A stretch of 59,456 nucleotides of DNA from an uncultured Verrucomicrobiota bacterium (GCA_903910585.1 CAIWAH010000106.1:1-59456), one strand, 5' to 3'; positions 46,224-54,911 are shown, counted from the first letter of the stretch. Made by a program: numbers and translations. The notes: a model not told the origin generated them from the sequence alone.

Positions 46224-46762
46224 ATCTCCTCCGTAACCTCTCGCTCACTGCCATGCTGGCCATTTCCGCGCTTGCTGCCGATCTTCAGGGAATCCCGCTC
46301 AAGGACATTGACGGCAAGGAAACCTCTCTCAAGGCCTACGAAGGAAAGGTCGTGCTGGTCGTCAATGTCGCCTCCAAGTGCGGCCTGACCCCGCAGTATG
46401 AGGCGCTGGAAAAGCTGTATCGCCAGCACAAGGACAAGGGGCTCGTGATCGTGGGTTTCCCCTGCAACGACTTCCTGGGGCAGGAACCAGGCTCGGCCGA
46501 GGAGATCAAGACGTTCTGCTCCACCAAATACAACGTGACGTTCCCCCTGATGGCCAAATTGCACGTCAAGGGTTCCGAGCAACATCCCCTCTACGCTGCG
46601 TTGACCGGCAAGGACGCCAAGTTCCCCGGCGACATCGAGTGGAACTTCGGCAAGTTCCTTCTCGGCAAGGACGGCGAGGTTCTGCACCGCTTCAGCCCGC
46701 GGACCAAACCCGACGATGCCTCGGTGGTGTCCGCAATCGAAGCGGCCCTGAAAGCCAAGTAA
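46220..46762 (+). CDS. Exported glutathione peroxidase-family protein
   Basis: A 180-residue thioredoxin-fold peroxidase with a signal peptide (LSLTAMLAISALAA). The active-site segment NVASKCGLTPQY has Cys54 in place of selenocysteine, and the conserved GFPCNDFLGQEPG and WNFGKFLLG (with the catalytic Trp/Asn) are present. Bacterial members usually use thioredoxin and reduce lipid or hydrogen peroxides; the signal peptide places this one in the periplasm. Confidence 0.92.
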   Translation: MNLLRNLSLTAMLAISALAADLQGIPLKDIDGKETSLKAYEGKVVLVVNVASKCGLTPQYEALEKLYRQHKDKGLVIVGFPCNDFLGQEPGSAEEIKTFCSTKYNVTFPLMAKLHVKGSEQHPLYAALTGKDAKFPGDIEWNFGKFLLGKDGEVLHRFSPRTKPDDASVVSAIEAALKAK

Positions 46763-46779
46763 CCGACGCTTTTTGATGA

Positions 46780-46812
46780 GGCCCGGCTTCCCGACAGAAG
46801 CCGGGCCTTTTT
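46780..46812 (+). terminator. Intrinsic terminator of the peroxidase unit
   Basis: GGCCCGGCTTC at 46780-46790 pairs perfectly with GAAGCCGGGCC at 46797-46807 around a 6-nt loop, followed by TTTTT. Confidence 0.93.
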
Positions 46813-46896
46813 GCCTTTGAGGGCGGTTGCCCACAGAAGCCGGTTTGACTTGGCGAGCCCCCCGCCCAATTTCCGGGAAATACTTTGGTCATTGGA

Positions 46897-48981
46897 ATGA
46901 ACCTCCGCTTTCTGTCCCCCATGCTTGTTGCCGCCGCCCTCGCCACCGGTTCCGCAACGCACGGCGACGAAGGCATGTGGCTCTACGAAAACCCGCCGCG
47001 CCAACTGCTCAAGGAGCGCCACAACTTCGATCTCACCGACGCGTGGCTGGAACACCTCCGGCTGTCGTCGGTGCGCTTCAATTCCGGCGGGTCCGGTAGC
47101 TTTGTGAGCGAGGATGGGTTGGTTCTGTCCAACCACCACGTCGGTGCCGATGCCCTGCAGAAACTGAGTTCGCCGGAGCACAACTATCTCCGCGACAGCT
47201 TCCATGCGAAATCGCTGGCGGACGAACTTCCGTGCGTGGATCTCGAACTGAACGTGCTCCAGTCCATTGAGGATGTCACCGCGCAGGTCAATGCCGGGGT
47301 GCCGGCGGGTGCCGCTCCGGAAGAGGCGTTCAAGGCCCGCCGCAAGGTGATCGCCGGCATCGAAAAGGAGTCGCAGGAGAAGACCGGACTGCGGTCGAAC
47401 GTGACGACGCTCTATCAGGGCGGTGCCTATCACCTTTACCGGTTCAAGCGCTACACCGACGTCCGGCTGGTGTTCGCGCCCGAACAGCAGGCGGCGTTCT
47501 TCGGTGGAGACCCGGACAATTTCGAGTTTCCCCGCTACAATTTGGACGTCTGCTTTTTCCGCGCCTACGAGGACGGAAAGCCGGTCAAGGTGGCCCACCA
47601 CCTGAAGTGGTCGGAGACGCCGCTGAAGGAAGGAGATCTGACCTTTGTGTCCGGACATCCCGGGCGCACGAGCCGGCTCCAGACGATGGCTGAACTGGAA
47701 TACCTCCGGGACGAGCAGTTTCCCTACACCCTCGTGCGGCTCAAACGGCTCGAAACGCTGCTGGGCAACTGGAGCAACCGCAGCGCCGAGAACGCGCGGC
47801 GGGCCAAGGACGACCTCTTTGGCATCCAGAACAGCCGCAAGGCCCGGGATGGCGGCCATGCGGGTCTGTATGATCCGGTGCTGATGGGCCGGAAGGCCGA
47901 GGCGGAACGTCTGTTCCGAACCCGTCTCGCGGCGAACGGCGAATACCCCGATGCCGCGGCCGCGTATGAGCGGATTGCGGCGGCCCAAAAGGCAATCGCC
48001 CAGCAGGCCTTGCGTTTCCGGTTGCTGGAAGCGAATCACGGCTTCAACTGCGAGTCCTTCGAGATCGCCCGAACCCTGCTGCGAGCCGGCGAGGAGCGTC
48101 CCAAGGCGAACGGCGGGCGGCTTCGGGAATTCACGGACTCGAACCGGCAGCCGCTGGAGCTCGATCTGTTTTCGGAGAAGCCCATCCACGAGGACCTCGA
48201 GATCCTGAAGCTGGCGGACTCCCTGACGTTCCTGGCCGAACAGTTGGGCGTGGGTGATCCAACGGTGCAGAAGATTCTCGCCGGCAAATCCCCGCGAGTT
48301 CGGGCTGCGGAACTGATTCTGAATTCCAAGGTCCGCGATGTGGCCTTTCGCAAGCGCCTTTATGACGGCGGCAGTTCGGCCGTTGCCGAAGCGAAGGACC
48401 CACTGATCGAACTGGCCCGGGCCGTGGACAATGAAGCGCGCGAACTGCGGAAGGCGGTGGAGGCTCAGGACGAGATCAAGCAGCAGGCCCAGGCGGCAAT
48501 CGCCAAGGCGCGGTTTGCGCTCGAAGGCACCAGCAAGTATCCGGACGCCACCTTCACGCTTCGGCTCTCGTTTGGCCCGGTGGCGGGCTACGAGGACAAC
48601 GGCCAGCGCATCCCGGCCTTCACGACCTTGGCCGGCCTCTACGAGCGGTGTGCCGCGATGGGCAACCGCGAGCCTTTTGATTTGCCGGCACGGTGGGTGA
48701 AGAAAAAGGCGGCCCTCGACCTCAACACGCCGTTCAATTTTGTCAGCACGGCCGACATCATCGGCGGCAACTCGGGCAGCCCCGTGGTCAACCGGGCGGG
48801 CGAGTTCGTCGGCATCATCTTCGACGGCAACCTTTCGTCCTTGGTCCTGGATTTCGCCTACGAAGACACGGTCGCCCGCGCGCTGAGCGTGGATGCCCGG
48901 GCCATCATCGAGGCGCTGAACAAAGTTTACGGCGCGAAAAACGTGGTGCGGGAACTCCAGTCGGGCCGGCGCCGCGGCTGA
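46897..48981 (+). CDS. S46-family dipeptidyl-peptidase (DPP7-like)
   Basis: A 694-residue periplasmic serine peptidase from ATG 46897 with a signal peptide, followed by the family's GDEGMWLYEN opening. Catalytic motifs are SNHHV near 79-82 (His), FGGDPDNFEFPR (Asp) and GGNSGSP with Ser626, inside a chymotrypsin-fold split by a helical domain. S46 enzymes cut dipeptides from peptide N-termini. Gly644 in FDGN sits where DPP7 has Gly and DPP11 has Arg, so hydrophobic rather than acidic P1 residues are expected (inference from the family). It stands alone after a strong terminator. Confidence 0.93.
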   Translation: MNLRFLSPMLVAAALATGSATHGDEGMWLYENPPRQLLKERHNFDLTDAWLEHLRLSSVRFNSGGSGSFVSEDGLVLSNHHVGADALQKLSSPEHNYLRDSFHAKSLADELPCVDLELNVLQSIEDVTAQVNAGVPAGAAPEEAFKARRKVIAGIEKESQEKTGLRSNVTTLYQGGAYHLYRFKRYTDVRLVFAPEQQAAFFGGDPDNFEFPRYNLDVCFFRAYEDGKPVKVAHHLKWSETPLKEGDLTFVSGHPGRTSRLQTMAELEYLRDEQFPYTLVRLKRLETLLGNWSNRSAENARRAKDDLFGIQNSRKARDGGHAGLYDPVLMGRKAEAERLFRTRLAANGEYPDAAAAYERIAAAQKAIAQQALRFRLLEANHGFNCESFEIARTLLRAGEERPKANGGRLREFTDSNRQPLELDLFSEKPIHEDLEILKLADSLTFLAEQLGVGDPTVQKILAGKSPRVRAAELILNSKVRDVAFRKRLYDGGSSAVAEAKDPLIELARAVDNEARELRKAVEAQDEIKQQAQAAIAKARFALEGTSKYPDATFTLRLSFGPVAGYEDNGQRIPAFTTLAGLYERCAAMGNREPFDLPARWVKKKAALDLNTPFNFVSTADIIGGNSGSPVVNRAGEFVGIIFDGNLSSLVLDFAYEDTVARALSVDARAIIEALNKVYGAKNVVRELQSGRRRG

Positions 48982-49024
48982 TTACGCGTCCAAGGTCGCC
49001 CAATTTGGGCTTTGAGCTGGGGCT

Positions 49025-49042
49025 GGGAACTTGGAAGTTCCC
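49025..49042 (+). promoter_or_regulatory. Palindrome just before the SIS-domain gene
   Basis: GGGAACTT (49025-49032), GG, AAGTTCCC (49035-49042) is a perfect 8-bp inverted repeat ending 3 nt before the ATG at 49046. It covers the place of a ribosome-binding site (GGAAG) and could be an operator or an RNA hairpin that hides the site. Confidence 0.45.
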
Positions 49043-49045
49043 GGC

Positions 49046-49615
49046 ATGCAAAAGTGGATCGCCGATTACCTCGCCGCCCAACAACGCGTCCTCGCCACCC
49101 TGAAGCCGGAGCAGCTGGCCGGGCTGGTGGCGACGCTCCAGGAAGCCCACCGTAACGACGCCCAGATCTTCGTGATCGGCAATGGCGGCAGCGCGGCCAA
49201 TGCCAGCCATTTCGCCGTGGATCTGGGGAAGGGGGCGAGCGACAAGCTCCCGCGCCGTTTCCGCGTCCTTTCGCTGACCGACAACGTCGCGTGGATGACC
49301 GCGCTCGGTAATGACTACAGCTACGAGGATGTCTTCGTCCGGCAGCTGATGAACTATGCCCGCCCCGGCGACGTGCTGATCGGGATTTCGGTCAGCGGCA
49401 ATTCGCCCAATTGCGTGCGGGCGTTCGACTGGGCCAAGGCGACCGGCGTGAAGACCATCGCCCTCGTCGGCATGAAGCGGGGCCAGATGGCCGAGCTGGC
49501 CGACCAGTTGGTGACCATTGAGGACGGGCACTATGGCCGAGTGGAGGACCTCCAGATGACCATTCTGCACCTCCTGTGCTACGCGTTCATGGAGAACCCG
49601 GAACTGGCCGCGTAA
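49046..49615 (+). CDS. SIS-domain sugar isomerase (GmhA-like)
   Basis: A 189-residue cytoplasmic SIS-fold protein. GNGGSAANASHFAVDLGKG and GISVSGNSPNCVRA are the phosphate-binding loops of phosphoheptose isomerase (GmhA), which makes the first heptose precursor of LPS from sedoheptulose 7-phosphate. The C-terminal VEDLQMTILHLLCYAFM helix with the conserved His also fits. Other SIS enzymes (DiaA-like) cannot be excluded without the rest of the heptose pathway nearby. Confidence 0.82.
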   Translation: MQKWIADYLAAQQRVLATLKPEQLAGLVATLQEAHRNDAQIFVIGNGGSAANASHFAVDLGKGASDKLPRRFRVLSLTDNVAWMTALGNDYSYEDVFVRQLMNYARPGDVLIGISVSGNSPNCVRAFDWAKATGVKTIALVGMKRGQMAELADQLVTIEDGHYGRVEDLQMTILHLLCYAFMENPELAA

Positions 49616-49749
49616 TTCCCGGGCCGCCGGTTGGGGCCCCGGTAGTTTGCAACCATTCCCGGGTGCTTGGCCCCCCATTTCTGGCAGCTCGCCCCAGAAT
49701 CCGATTCGTGGCGAACGGCTTCCGCTAATTCAGCGCGCCGTTCCCACTT

Positions 49750-51006
49750 ATGCGATTCACTCCACACTCCAATTTGGGCATCGCCGGCTTGGCCGGGACC
49801 GTCGCCCTGATTTCCCAACTCTCCTTCAGCTCCACGGCGGTGGCCCAAGGCTGCGTCGCGGTCCGCGGTGGCATGTGTCTCCTTTCCGGAGCCCAGCATC
49901 CGGACGGCCACAGCTTTGAAGAGCAGCCGTGGCAGATCAATCTCGCCTACCGTTGGCTCCATTCCGACCGGCACTTCGTCGGCGACGACGAGCAGCCGAA
50001 CCGCCAGGTGGATGGCACCGAGGTCATCAATGACTCCCACTTCCTCGACCTCACGATCAGCTACCAGTTCAACTCCCGCTACAGCGCCGCCTTCACGCTC
50101 CCGACGGTTTCGCATCACCGGACTTCCTTCTACGAGCACACGGGCGGTTCCCCCGCCTCCGGTGGCGTCCGCGGGGCGAGCGGTTCCAGCGGGATCGGCG
50201 ACGTTCGCCTTACGGGTTATGCGTGGCTCTGGGATCCGGCGAAGATGCCGAAGGGCAACGTCCAGCTCGGCCTCGGAATCAAGGCTCCCACGGGCGACTA
50301 CAAGGCCGCCGACACCTTTTACCATGGCGGGGCCCGGGGCAGTGAACTGCACTACGTGGACCAATCCATCCAGCCGGGTGATGGCGGCTGGGGATTCACG
50401 GCGGAGATGTTCGCCTACCGCGAGATCATTGAGAACGTCACCGTTTACGCGCAGACCTACTATCTCTTCAGCCCCCGCGATGTGAACGGCGTCTCGACTA
50501 CCACGCGGAGCCCGCGAGGTCGGACGATCACGGCCCTCAACAACACCCTCAACAGCCCGACCGCGACCGCCGCGGAGAAGGCCACTGCGCAGGCCCGGCT
50601 GAATGCGGCCACCGCCCTCGGCTACAACAACATGGAATCGCTCGAAGACTTGATGTCCGTGTCCGACCAATACCTCGCCCGTGGGGGGGTGACCTACATG
50701 CTCTGGAAGGAGTGGGGACTCGCCGTCAGCCTTGGGGCCCGCCTTGAGGGTGTGCCGGTCGAGGACGTCATCGGGGACAGCGACGGGTTTCGCCGGCCGG
50801 GCTACACCGTTTCGATCGAGCCGGGGATTTCCATGATGAAGGGCCGTTATACGGCGGCCATCAATGCGCCGGTCGCCCTGTATCGGAACCGTTCCAAGAG
50901 CGTTGCCGACGAACGCTGGGACCAGATCACCGGAGTGGTGAACCGGGGCGGTGATGCCGCCTTCGCCGACTTCCTGATCTCGGCGAGTTTCGGCGTTCGG
51001 TTCTGA
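49750..51006 (+). CDS. Outer-membrane beta-barrel-like protein of unknown function
   Basis: A 418-residue exported protein. After the signal peptide (ending AVAQG) there is a short stretch with two cysteines (GCVAVRGGMC), then alternating-hydrophobicity strands (INLAYRWLHSDRHF, LDLTISYQFNSRYSAAFTLP, VQLGLGIKAPTGDY) and a C-terminal strand ending in Phe (LISASFGVRF), the signal recognised by BamA. It looks like a porin or transporter-like barrel of 12-16 strands with one long loop near 240-290. No family assigned. Confidence 0.75.
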   Translation: MRFTPHSNLGIAGLAGTVALISQLSFSSTAVAQGCVAVRGGMCLLSGAQHPDGHSFEEQPWQINLAYRWLHSDRHFVGDDEQPNRQVDGTEVINDSHFLDLTISYQFNSRYSAAFTLPTVSHHRTSFYEHTGGSPASGGVRGASGSSGIGDVRLTGYAWLWDPAKMPKGNVQLGLGIKAPTGDYKAADTFYHGGARGSELHYVDQSIQPGDGGWGFTAEMFAYREIIENVTVYAQTYYLFSPRDVNGVSTTTRSPRGRTITALNNTLNSPTATAAEKATAQARLNAATALGYNNMESLEDLMSVSDQYLARGGVTYMLWKEWGLAVSLGARLEGVPVEDVIGDSDGFRRPGYTVSIEPGISMMKGRYTAAINAPVALYRNRSKSVADERWDQITGVVNRGGDAAFADFLISASFGVRF

Positions 51007-51051
51007 GTTTCCGTTTTTCAGGGCGCCTTGGGAGGCGGGCCGCGTGTGGGT

Positions 51052-51084
51052 GCCCGCCCGGAGCATTTTAGCCTCCGGGCGGGC
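51052..51084 (+). terminator. Strong hairpin after the barrel-protein gene
   Basis: GCCCGCCCGGAG at 51052-51063 pairs perfectly with CTCCGGGCGGGC at 51073-51084 around a 9-nt loop. There is no T run, so it may be a terminator aided by other factors or a different structured element. Confidence 0.55.
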
Positions 51085-51161
51085 CGTTCAGTTTGGTGAT
51101 CCGGAGCCTCCGCCCGGCAGCAATTGCTTTACAGTCGTAAACCAAGTGGCATTTTGACCCC

Positions 51162-52064
51162 GTGAAACTGGATCAGGGCAAAAAGTGGCGGACGGGGGAG
51201 GTCGACGCCCGGGCCGGCGGCTTCACCCTGATCGAGTTGCTCGTGGTGATCGCCATCATCGGCATCCTCGCCAGCATGATGCTGCCGTCCCTCGGAGGGG
51301 CCAAGCAGCGAGCGAAACTCATCCAGTGCGTCAACAACCTCCGGCAGACCGGGCTGGCCGTGCAGATGTATGTGGATGATGCCCGCCAGCACTTTCCTCC
51401 GGATGCGGTCGTTGAACGGGATTCCGGCACAGGTTTCCCGACCGGGTCCGGCCGGGCGTTTGAAACCTGGTCGGCGTTGGGGGGCTACGATCCCCTCGCG
51501 GGTGAGCTCAGCCAGCTCTATCCGAACGCCCGTTCCCGGCCGCTGTGGGACTACATCCGGCCCTCGCGGGTCTTCATGTGTTCCGACGACCGCGGACAGC
51601 AGATCCTCCCCTGCGGCGGCAGCACGAAGCTGACCCCGTCGAACTTCAAGGCCATCGGCAACAGTTACCAATACAACTCCGGTCCGCTGACACTGCTGTC
51701 CGGCGGAGGCTTTCGCGAAATGGCCGGGGGCAGCCTGCGGGAAACTCTCGGGGGGCGGCCGGAAGGCTGGGTAATGGAGCCGTCGAAGTTCATCCTGATG
51801 CACGAGCCGCCCGCCCGGATTTACGGCTGCATGGAGACCGGGCCGCGCTGGTATCAGTGGCACTTCAGCAGCGCCGGACCGTCGCAGTTTGTGGATCCGC
51901 GGACGGCACCCGCCAAGTTCCGCTCGCCGGTCCTGTTCACTGACGGGCACGTGAAGGACCATAACTTCACCCGGGCGTTGGTTTCCGATCCCTACTTTCC
52001 CTACGAGGCGACCGGGGAATGGCGCTGGTATCAGGCCACTGGCAAACCGGCGGTGGCCCAGTAG
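51162..52064 (+). CDS. Pseudopilin-like protein (type II secretion/type IV pilin N-terminus)
   Basis: A 300-residue protein starting at GTG 51162. The prepilin cleavage motif [24 protein letters not shown] at about 20-43 is exact: cleavage after Gly, Phe+1 methylation, Glu+5. The C-terminal domain has the [10 protein letters not shown] box typical of PVC pseudopilins (H-x-G-DG type). These proteins are very numerous in Verrucomicrobia and their roles are unclear; a minor pilin or secretion subunit is likely. pilT lies 5.3 kb downstream. Confidence 0.9.
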   Translation: MKLDQGKKWRTGEVDARAGGFTLIELLVVIAIIGILASMMLPSLGGAKQRAKLIQCVNNLRQTGLAVQMYVDDARQHFPPDAVVERDSGTGFPTGSGRAFETWSALGGYDPLAGELSQLYPNARSRPLWDYIRPSRVFMCSDDRGQQILPCGGSTKLTPSNFKAIGNSYQYNSGPLTLLSGGGFREMAGGSLRETLGGRPEGWVMEPSKFILMHEPPARIYGCMETGPRWYQWHFSSAGPSQFVDPRTAPAKFRSPVLFTDGHVKDHNFTRALVSDPYFPYEATGEWRWYQATGKPAVAQ

Positions 52065-52075
52065 GCTCTGCCGCG

Positions 52076-52693
52076 ATGTCCGAACCGGAATCAGCCAGCG
52101 TTCCTGCCACCGCGAGCCCTCCCGTCAGCGGTCCGGCGCAAACCCGACTGAGTGTGGGCGATCTGCCCAAGGCATTTCACGCCGTGGCGTGTGCGTTGGG
52201 TGAAGCGGGTGTTGGCGGACAGCAGCTTCCGGCGATATTCGCCACCGGGTTGCGGGCAACCTGCACCGGATGCGGCATGACCGTCACCGGGGCCGAACTG
52301 AGCGAGCTGATGGTCGCGTCCGGCGACGATGCCGAGCATCGCCTTCCGCCCAAGCTGGAGCGGCTGCGCCTCGGCTACTGCCCGCGCAATGGCTGCGAGG
52401 CCCGTTTCTTCACGCTCGAGCTCGCCAAAGCCGGACAATTCGAGCCGAAGCCGGTGCTCGATCGGGCGGCTGGCATTCTCGCGGGCGACTCCCGGCCCAA
52501 AATGGAGCTGCGACCGGCGACCACCCCGGCGACCCGGCGGGCCACCCGCAGAATCGCCCTCATCGCGCTGGCAACCTTGTTTGTCGCCTTCGTGGCTTAC
52601 CGGATTGTTTTTTACCGTTCGCAGCTGATTCCGTTCGTTGAACCCAAGTCGCCGTTTACGGTGGACCCGGGTTCACTGACGCCGGCCCGGTGA
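52076..52693 (+). CDS. Zinc-ribbon-like membrane protein of unknown function
   Basis: A 205-residue protein from ATG 52076, 11 bp after the pseudopilin gene. It has four cysteines in two pairs, CTGCGM near 76 and CPRNGCEARFF near 119-124, which could hold zinc, and one transmembrane helix near the C-terminus (IALIALATLFVAFVAYRIVFY). Its N-terminal 20 residues are Ser/Pro-rich. Family not recognised. It overlaps convergent rluE by 21 bp. Confidence 0.7.
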   Translation: MSEPESASVPATASPPVSGPAQTRLSVGDLPKAFHAVACALGEAGVGGQQLPAIFATGLRATCTGCGMTVTGAELSELMVASGDDAEHRLPPKLERLRLGYCPRNGCEARFFTLELAKAGQFEPKPVLDRAAGILAGDSRPKMELRPATTPATRRATRRIALIALATLFVAFVAYRIVFYRSQLIPFVEPKSPFTVDPGSLTPAR

Positions 52694-53257
52694 GGCGGAA
52701 AAGATCGCCCTCCGTTCTTCGGCGGAAAGTTCCCGCCAATTCCCCGCCGGGAGACTGCCGAGAGCCAGTTCTCCGATTTGGGCCCGGATCAGGCGCAGCG
52801 TGGGATGCCCGACGGCGGCGGTCATGCGGCGGACCTGGCGATTCTTGCCTTCGATCAATTCCAGCCCCAGCCAGCAATCCGGCACATTCTTGCGATACCG
52901 GATGGGAGGATCGCGCGGCGGTATCTCTGGGGCAGGGGATAACAACCAAGCGCGGCAAGGTCGGGTCCGATAGCCTTGGATGACGACCCCGCGTTCCAGG
53001 GTCGTAAGCGCTTCCTGCGGGGGAATTCGTTCCACCTGCGCCCAATACGTCCGCCGATGGCCTTGCTCGGGGTCCAACAGGCGAGTGTTGAGTCCGGCCT
53101 CGTCACTCAGCAGCAGCAGACCTTCCGAGTCCGCGTCCAAGCGTCCCAACGGATAGACGTTCGCCGGCAGCCCGAACTCGGCGAGGGGGCGGTTCGGCGA
53201 GCCGTCCGGCGTGAATTGAGACAGCACGCCGTAGGGCTTGTGAAAGGCGATCAGCAC
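52673..53257 (-). CDS. rluE: 23S rRNA pseudouridine synthase RluE-like
   Basis: A 194-residue RsuA-family pseudouridine synthase from GTG 53257, where the family's conserved IAFHKPYGVLSQF begins; ATG codons at 53326 and 53350 would add a sequence unlike the family. The catalytic Asp is in LGRLDADSEGLLLLS, and NRQVRRMTAAVGHPTLRLIR is the C-terminal family signature. There is no S4 domain, as in RluE, which modifies U2457 of 23S rRNA. Confidence 0.88.
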   Translation of the reverse strand: MLIAFHKPYGVLSQFTPDGSPNRPLAEFGLPANVYPLGRLDADSEGLLLLSDEAGLNTRLLDPEQGHRRTYWAQVERIPPQEALTTLERGVVIQGYRTRPCRAWLLSPAPEIPPRDPPIRYRKNVPDCWLGLELIEGKNRQVRRMTAAVGHPTLRLIRAQIGELALGSLPAGNWRELSAEERRAIFSASPGRRQ

Positions 53258-53613
53258 CGCGGTTAGCTTTATGCCACAATCCTCAGGTGACGAGGCCGGA
53301 GTCGGAACGGCGGCGCATCTGGACATCGTATGCGCGCGGGCGGGCAGCAAAGTGCTGCCGGTATCTTACCGGCAGACCCTGTGAATCGGGGCCGACGACT
53401 TCCAGTGAACGCCCGTTGCGGGCTTCAGCTCTGGCCGGAGGCCATGGCGCCGCGGGTGGGCTGTCGCCCAGAAGGCTTCGGCCCGCTCCGCCAGCCGGGC
53501 TCAATTCGCAGCCCACCCACACCGCCGCTGCCGGTTGTAAACCCGGCCGCACTTTCGGGCCGGCCCAGGGCGGACGCACGCGGGGTCCAGGTGCGCCCGC
53601 CGGAACGGCGGCG
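53258..53613. repeat. Structured non-coding block with 13-bp direct repeats and serial hairpins
   Basis: This 356-bp gap has no convincing gene. CGGAACGGCGGCG occurs at 53304-53316 and again at 53601-53613, enclosing 284 bp. Inside are perfect inverted repeats: GGCAGCA/TGCTGCC (53343-53359), CTGCCGGTA/TACCGGCAG (53355-53375, overlapping the first), GCCCG/CGGGC (53411-53423), TGGCC/GGCCA (53432-53444), GGGTGGGCTG/CAGCCCACCC (53454-53463 with 53509-53518), GCCGG/CCGGC (53530-53547) and the palindrome GGGCCGGCCC (53558-53567). It may be a small mobile or REP-type repeat, or a structured RNA. Confidence 0.6.
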
Positions 53614-54813
53614 ATGCAAAGAAGCTCGAATCCCTCTTCGGAGGGTTTCTATGTTTGCCGAGTGCCGCCGGTCTATTTCGATTACAACGCGACGACGCCG
53701 CTCGATCCGCAGGTGAAGGCCGATATGTTGCCGATGCTGGACGCGGTTTGGGGTAACCCTTCGAGCGTCCATGCCATTGGCCGGGACGCACGGGCGGCAT
53801 TGGACGAAGCCCGCTATCGGCTGGCCGGACTCTGGAAGTGCAAGCCGAGCGAAGTGGTTTTCACCGGTGGTGGCACGGAGGCGAACAATCTTGCGGTCTT
53901 CGGCACCGCCCGGGCGTTGAAAGCCCGCGGCCGCCACTTGGTTTGTTCTTCCGTTGAGCACCATGCCGTGCTCCACGCCTTTCAGCACCTCGTCCGGCAT
54001 GAAGGATTTGAACTCACCCTGTTGCCAGTGGACGCGATGGGGCAGGTGCGGGTCGAGGATGTCGCTGCCGCCATCCGGCCGGACACGGTGCTGGTGTCGG
54101 TGATGGCCGCGAACAACGAGGTGGGCACGTTGCAGCCGGTGGCCGAGATCGGGGCACTTTGCCGCGAGCGAGGCGTGAAATTCCACACCGATGCGGTCCA
54201 GGCGTTCGGCAAGCTGCCCTTCGCCGACATTCACCAGTTCAACGCCGACCTAGTAACCGTCTGCGCGCACAAGTTCCACGGCCCGAAAGGCGCCGGGGCG
54301 GTGTTCATCCGTTCCCCGCTGCAACCGCAGCCAACCCAGGTGGGCGGTGGTCACGAGAACGAGCGGCGGGCGGGCACGGAAAACCTGGCGGCGATTGTGG
54401 GGTTGGTTTCGGCATTCGGGCGGTGGGTGCTCCAGCCGGTCTTCCCCTCCGCCTTGTTACGAGCCTGGACTGACCGACTGGCAGCCGCCGCGACGGCGAT
54501 CCCCGGAGTGTCGCTGAGGGGGCATCCTGCCGCCCGGTTGCCGAACACCGTCGCGTTCACCGTGGCGGGCACCGACAGCATCGCCTTGATGGCGGCACTG
54601 GACCTGGAAGGCATCTGTGCTTCCAGCGGATCGGCGTGTTCCGCCGGTTCGCTGGAACCGAGTCATGTTTTGAAGGCAATGGGCGTTGCCCCCGCGGAGG
54701 CGAATGCCCTAGTCCGGCTCTCGCTGGGGCGCGAAAACACGGACGCCGAGGTGGACCGGGTGATCGAGGTGTTGCCCGGAGTTATCTCCCGACTGCGGGG
54801 CACGGGTGCCTGA
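53614..54813 (+). CDS. Cysteine desulfurase (NifS/IscS family)
   Basis: A 399-residue PLP enzyme that takes sulfur from cysteine for iron-sulfur cluster or thio-cofactor synthesis. VYFDYNATTPLDP opens the fold, the PLP lysine is Lys220 in CAHKFHGPKG, and the catalytic Cys342 lies in SSGSACSAGS. The start is uncertain: ATG 53614 or GTG 53662, the latter giving VPPVYFDYNA directly. No iscU, iscR or mnmA is adjacent. Confidence 0.92.
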   Translation: MQRSSNPSSEGFYVCRVPPVYFDYNATTPLDPQVKADMLPMLDAVWGNPSSVHAIGRDARAALDEARYRLAGLWKCKPSEVVFTGGGTEANNLAVFGTARALKARGRHLVCSSVEHHAVLHAFQHLVRHEGFELTLLPVDAMGQVRVEDVAAAIRPDTVLVSVMAANNEVGTLQPVAEIGALCRERGVKFHTDAVQAFGKLPFADIHQFNADLVTVCAHKFHGPKGAGAVFIRSPLQPQPTQVGGGHENERRAGTENLAAIVGLVSAFGRWVLQPVFPSALLRAWTDRLAAAATAIPGVSLRGHPAARLPNTVAFTVAGTDSIALMAALDLEGICASSGSACSAGSLEPSHVLKAMGVAPAEANALVRLSLGRENTDAEVDRVIEVLPGVISRLRGTGA

Positions 54814-54834
54814 ACGGGGGCCGCGGAAAATCAG

Positions 54835-54859
54835 AAGGCCCGCCTTGCGGCGGGCCTTT
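54835..54859. terminator. Shared bidirectional terminator of cysteine desulfurase and efp
   Basis: AAGGCCCGCC at 54835-54844 pairs with GGCGGGCCTT at 54849-54858 around loop TTGC, with TTTC on the plus side. It sits between convergent gene ends. Confidence 0.85.
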
Positions 54860-54911
54860 CACTTTCACACACGGGACCGACATCCATCGGTCCGAAAAGG
54901 GCAGGGGCGCG

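Noticed and set aside
46845..46872. TTGACT as a promoter for the S46 peptidase gene
   Set aside because: No acceptable -10 element lies 16-18 bp downstream.
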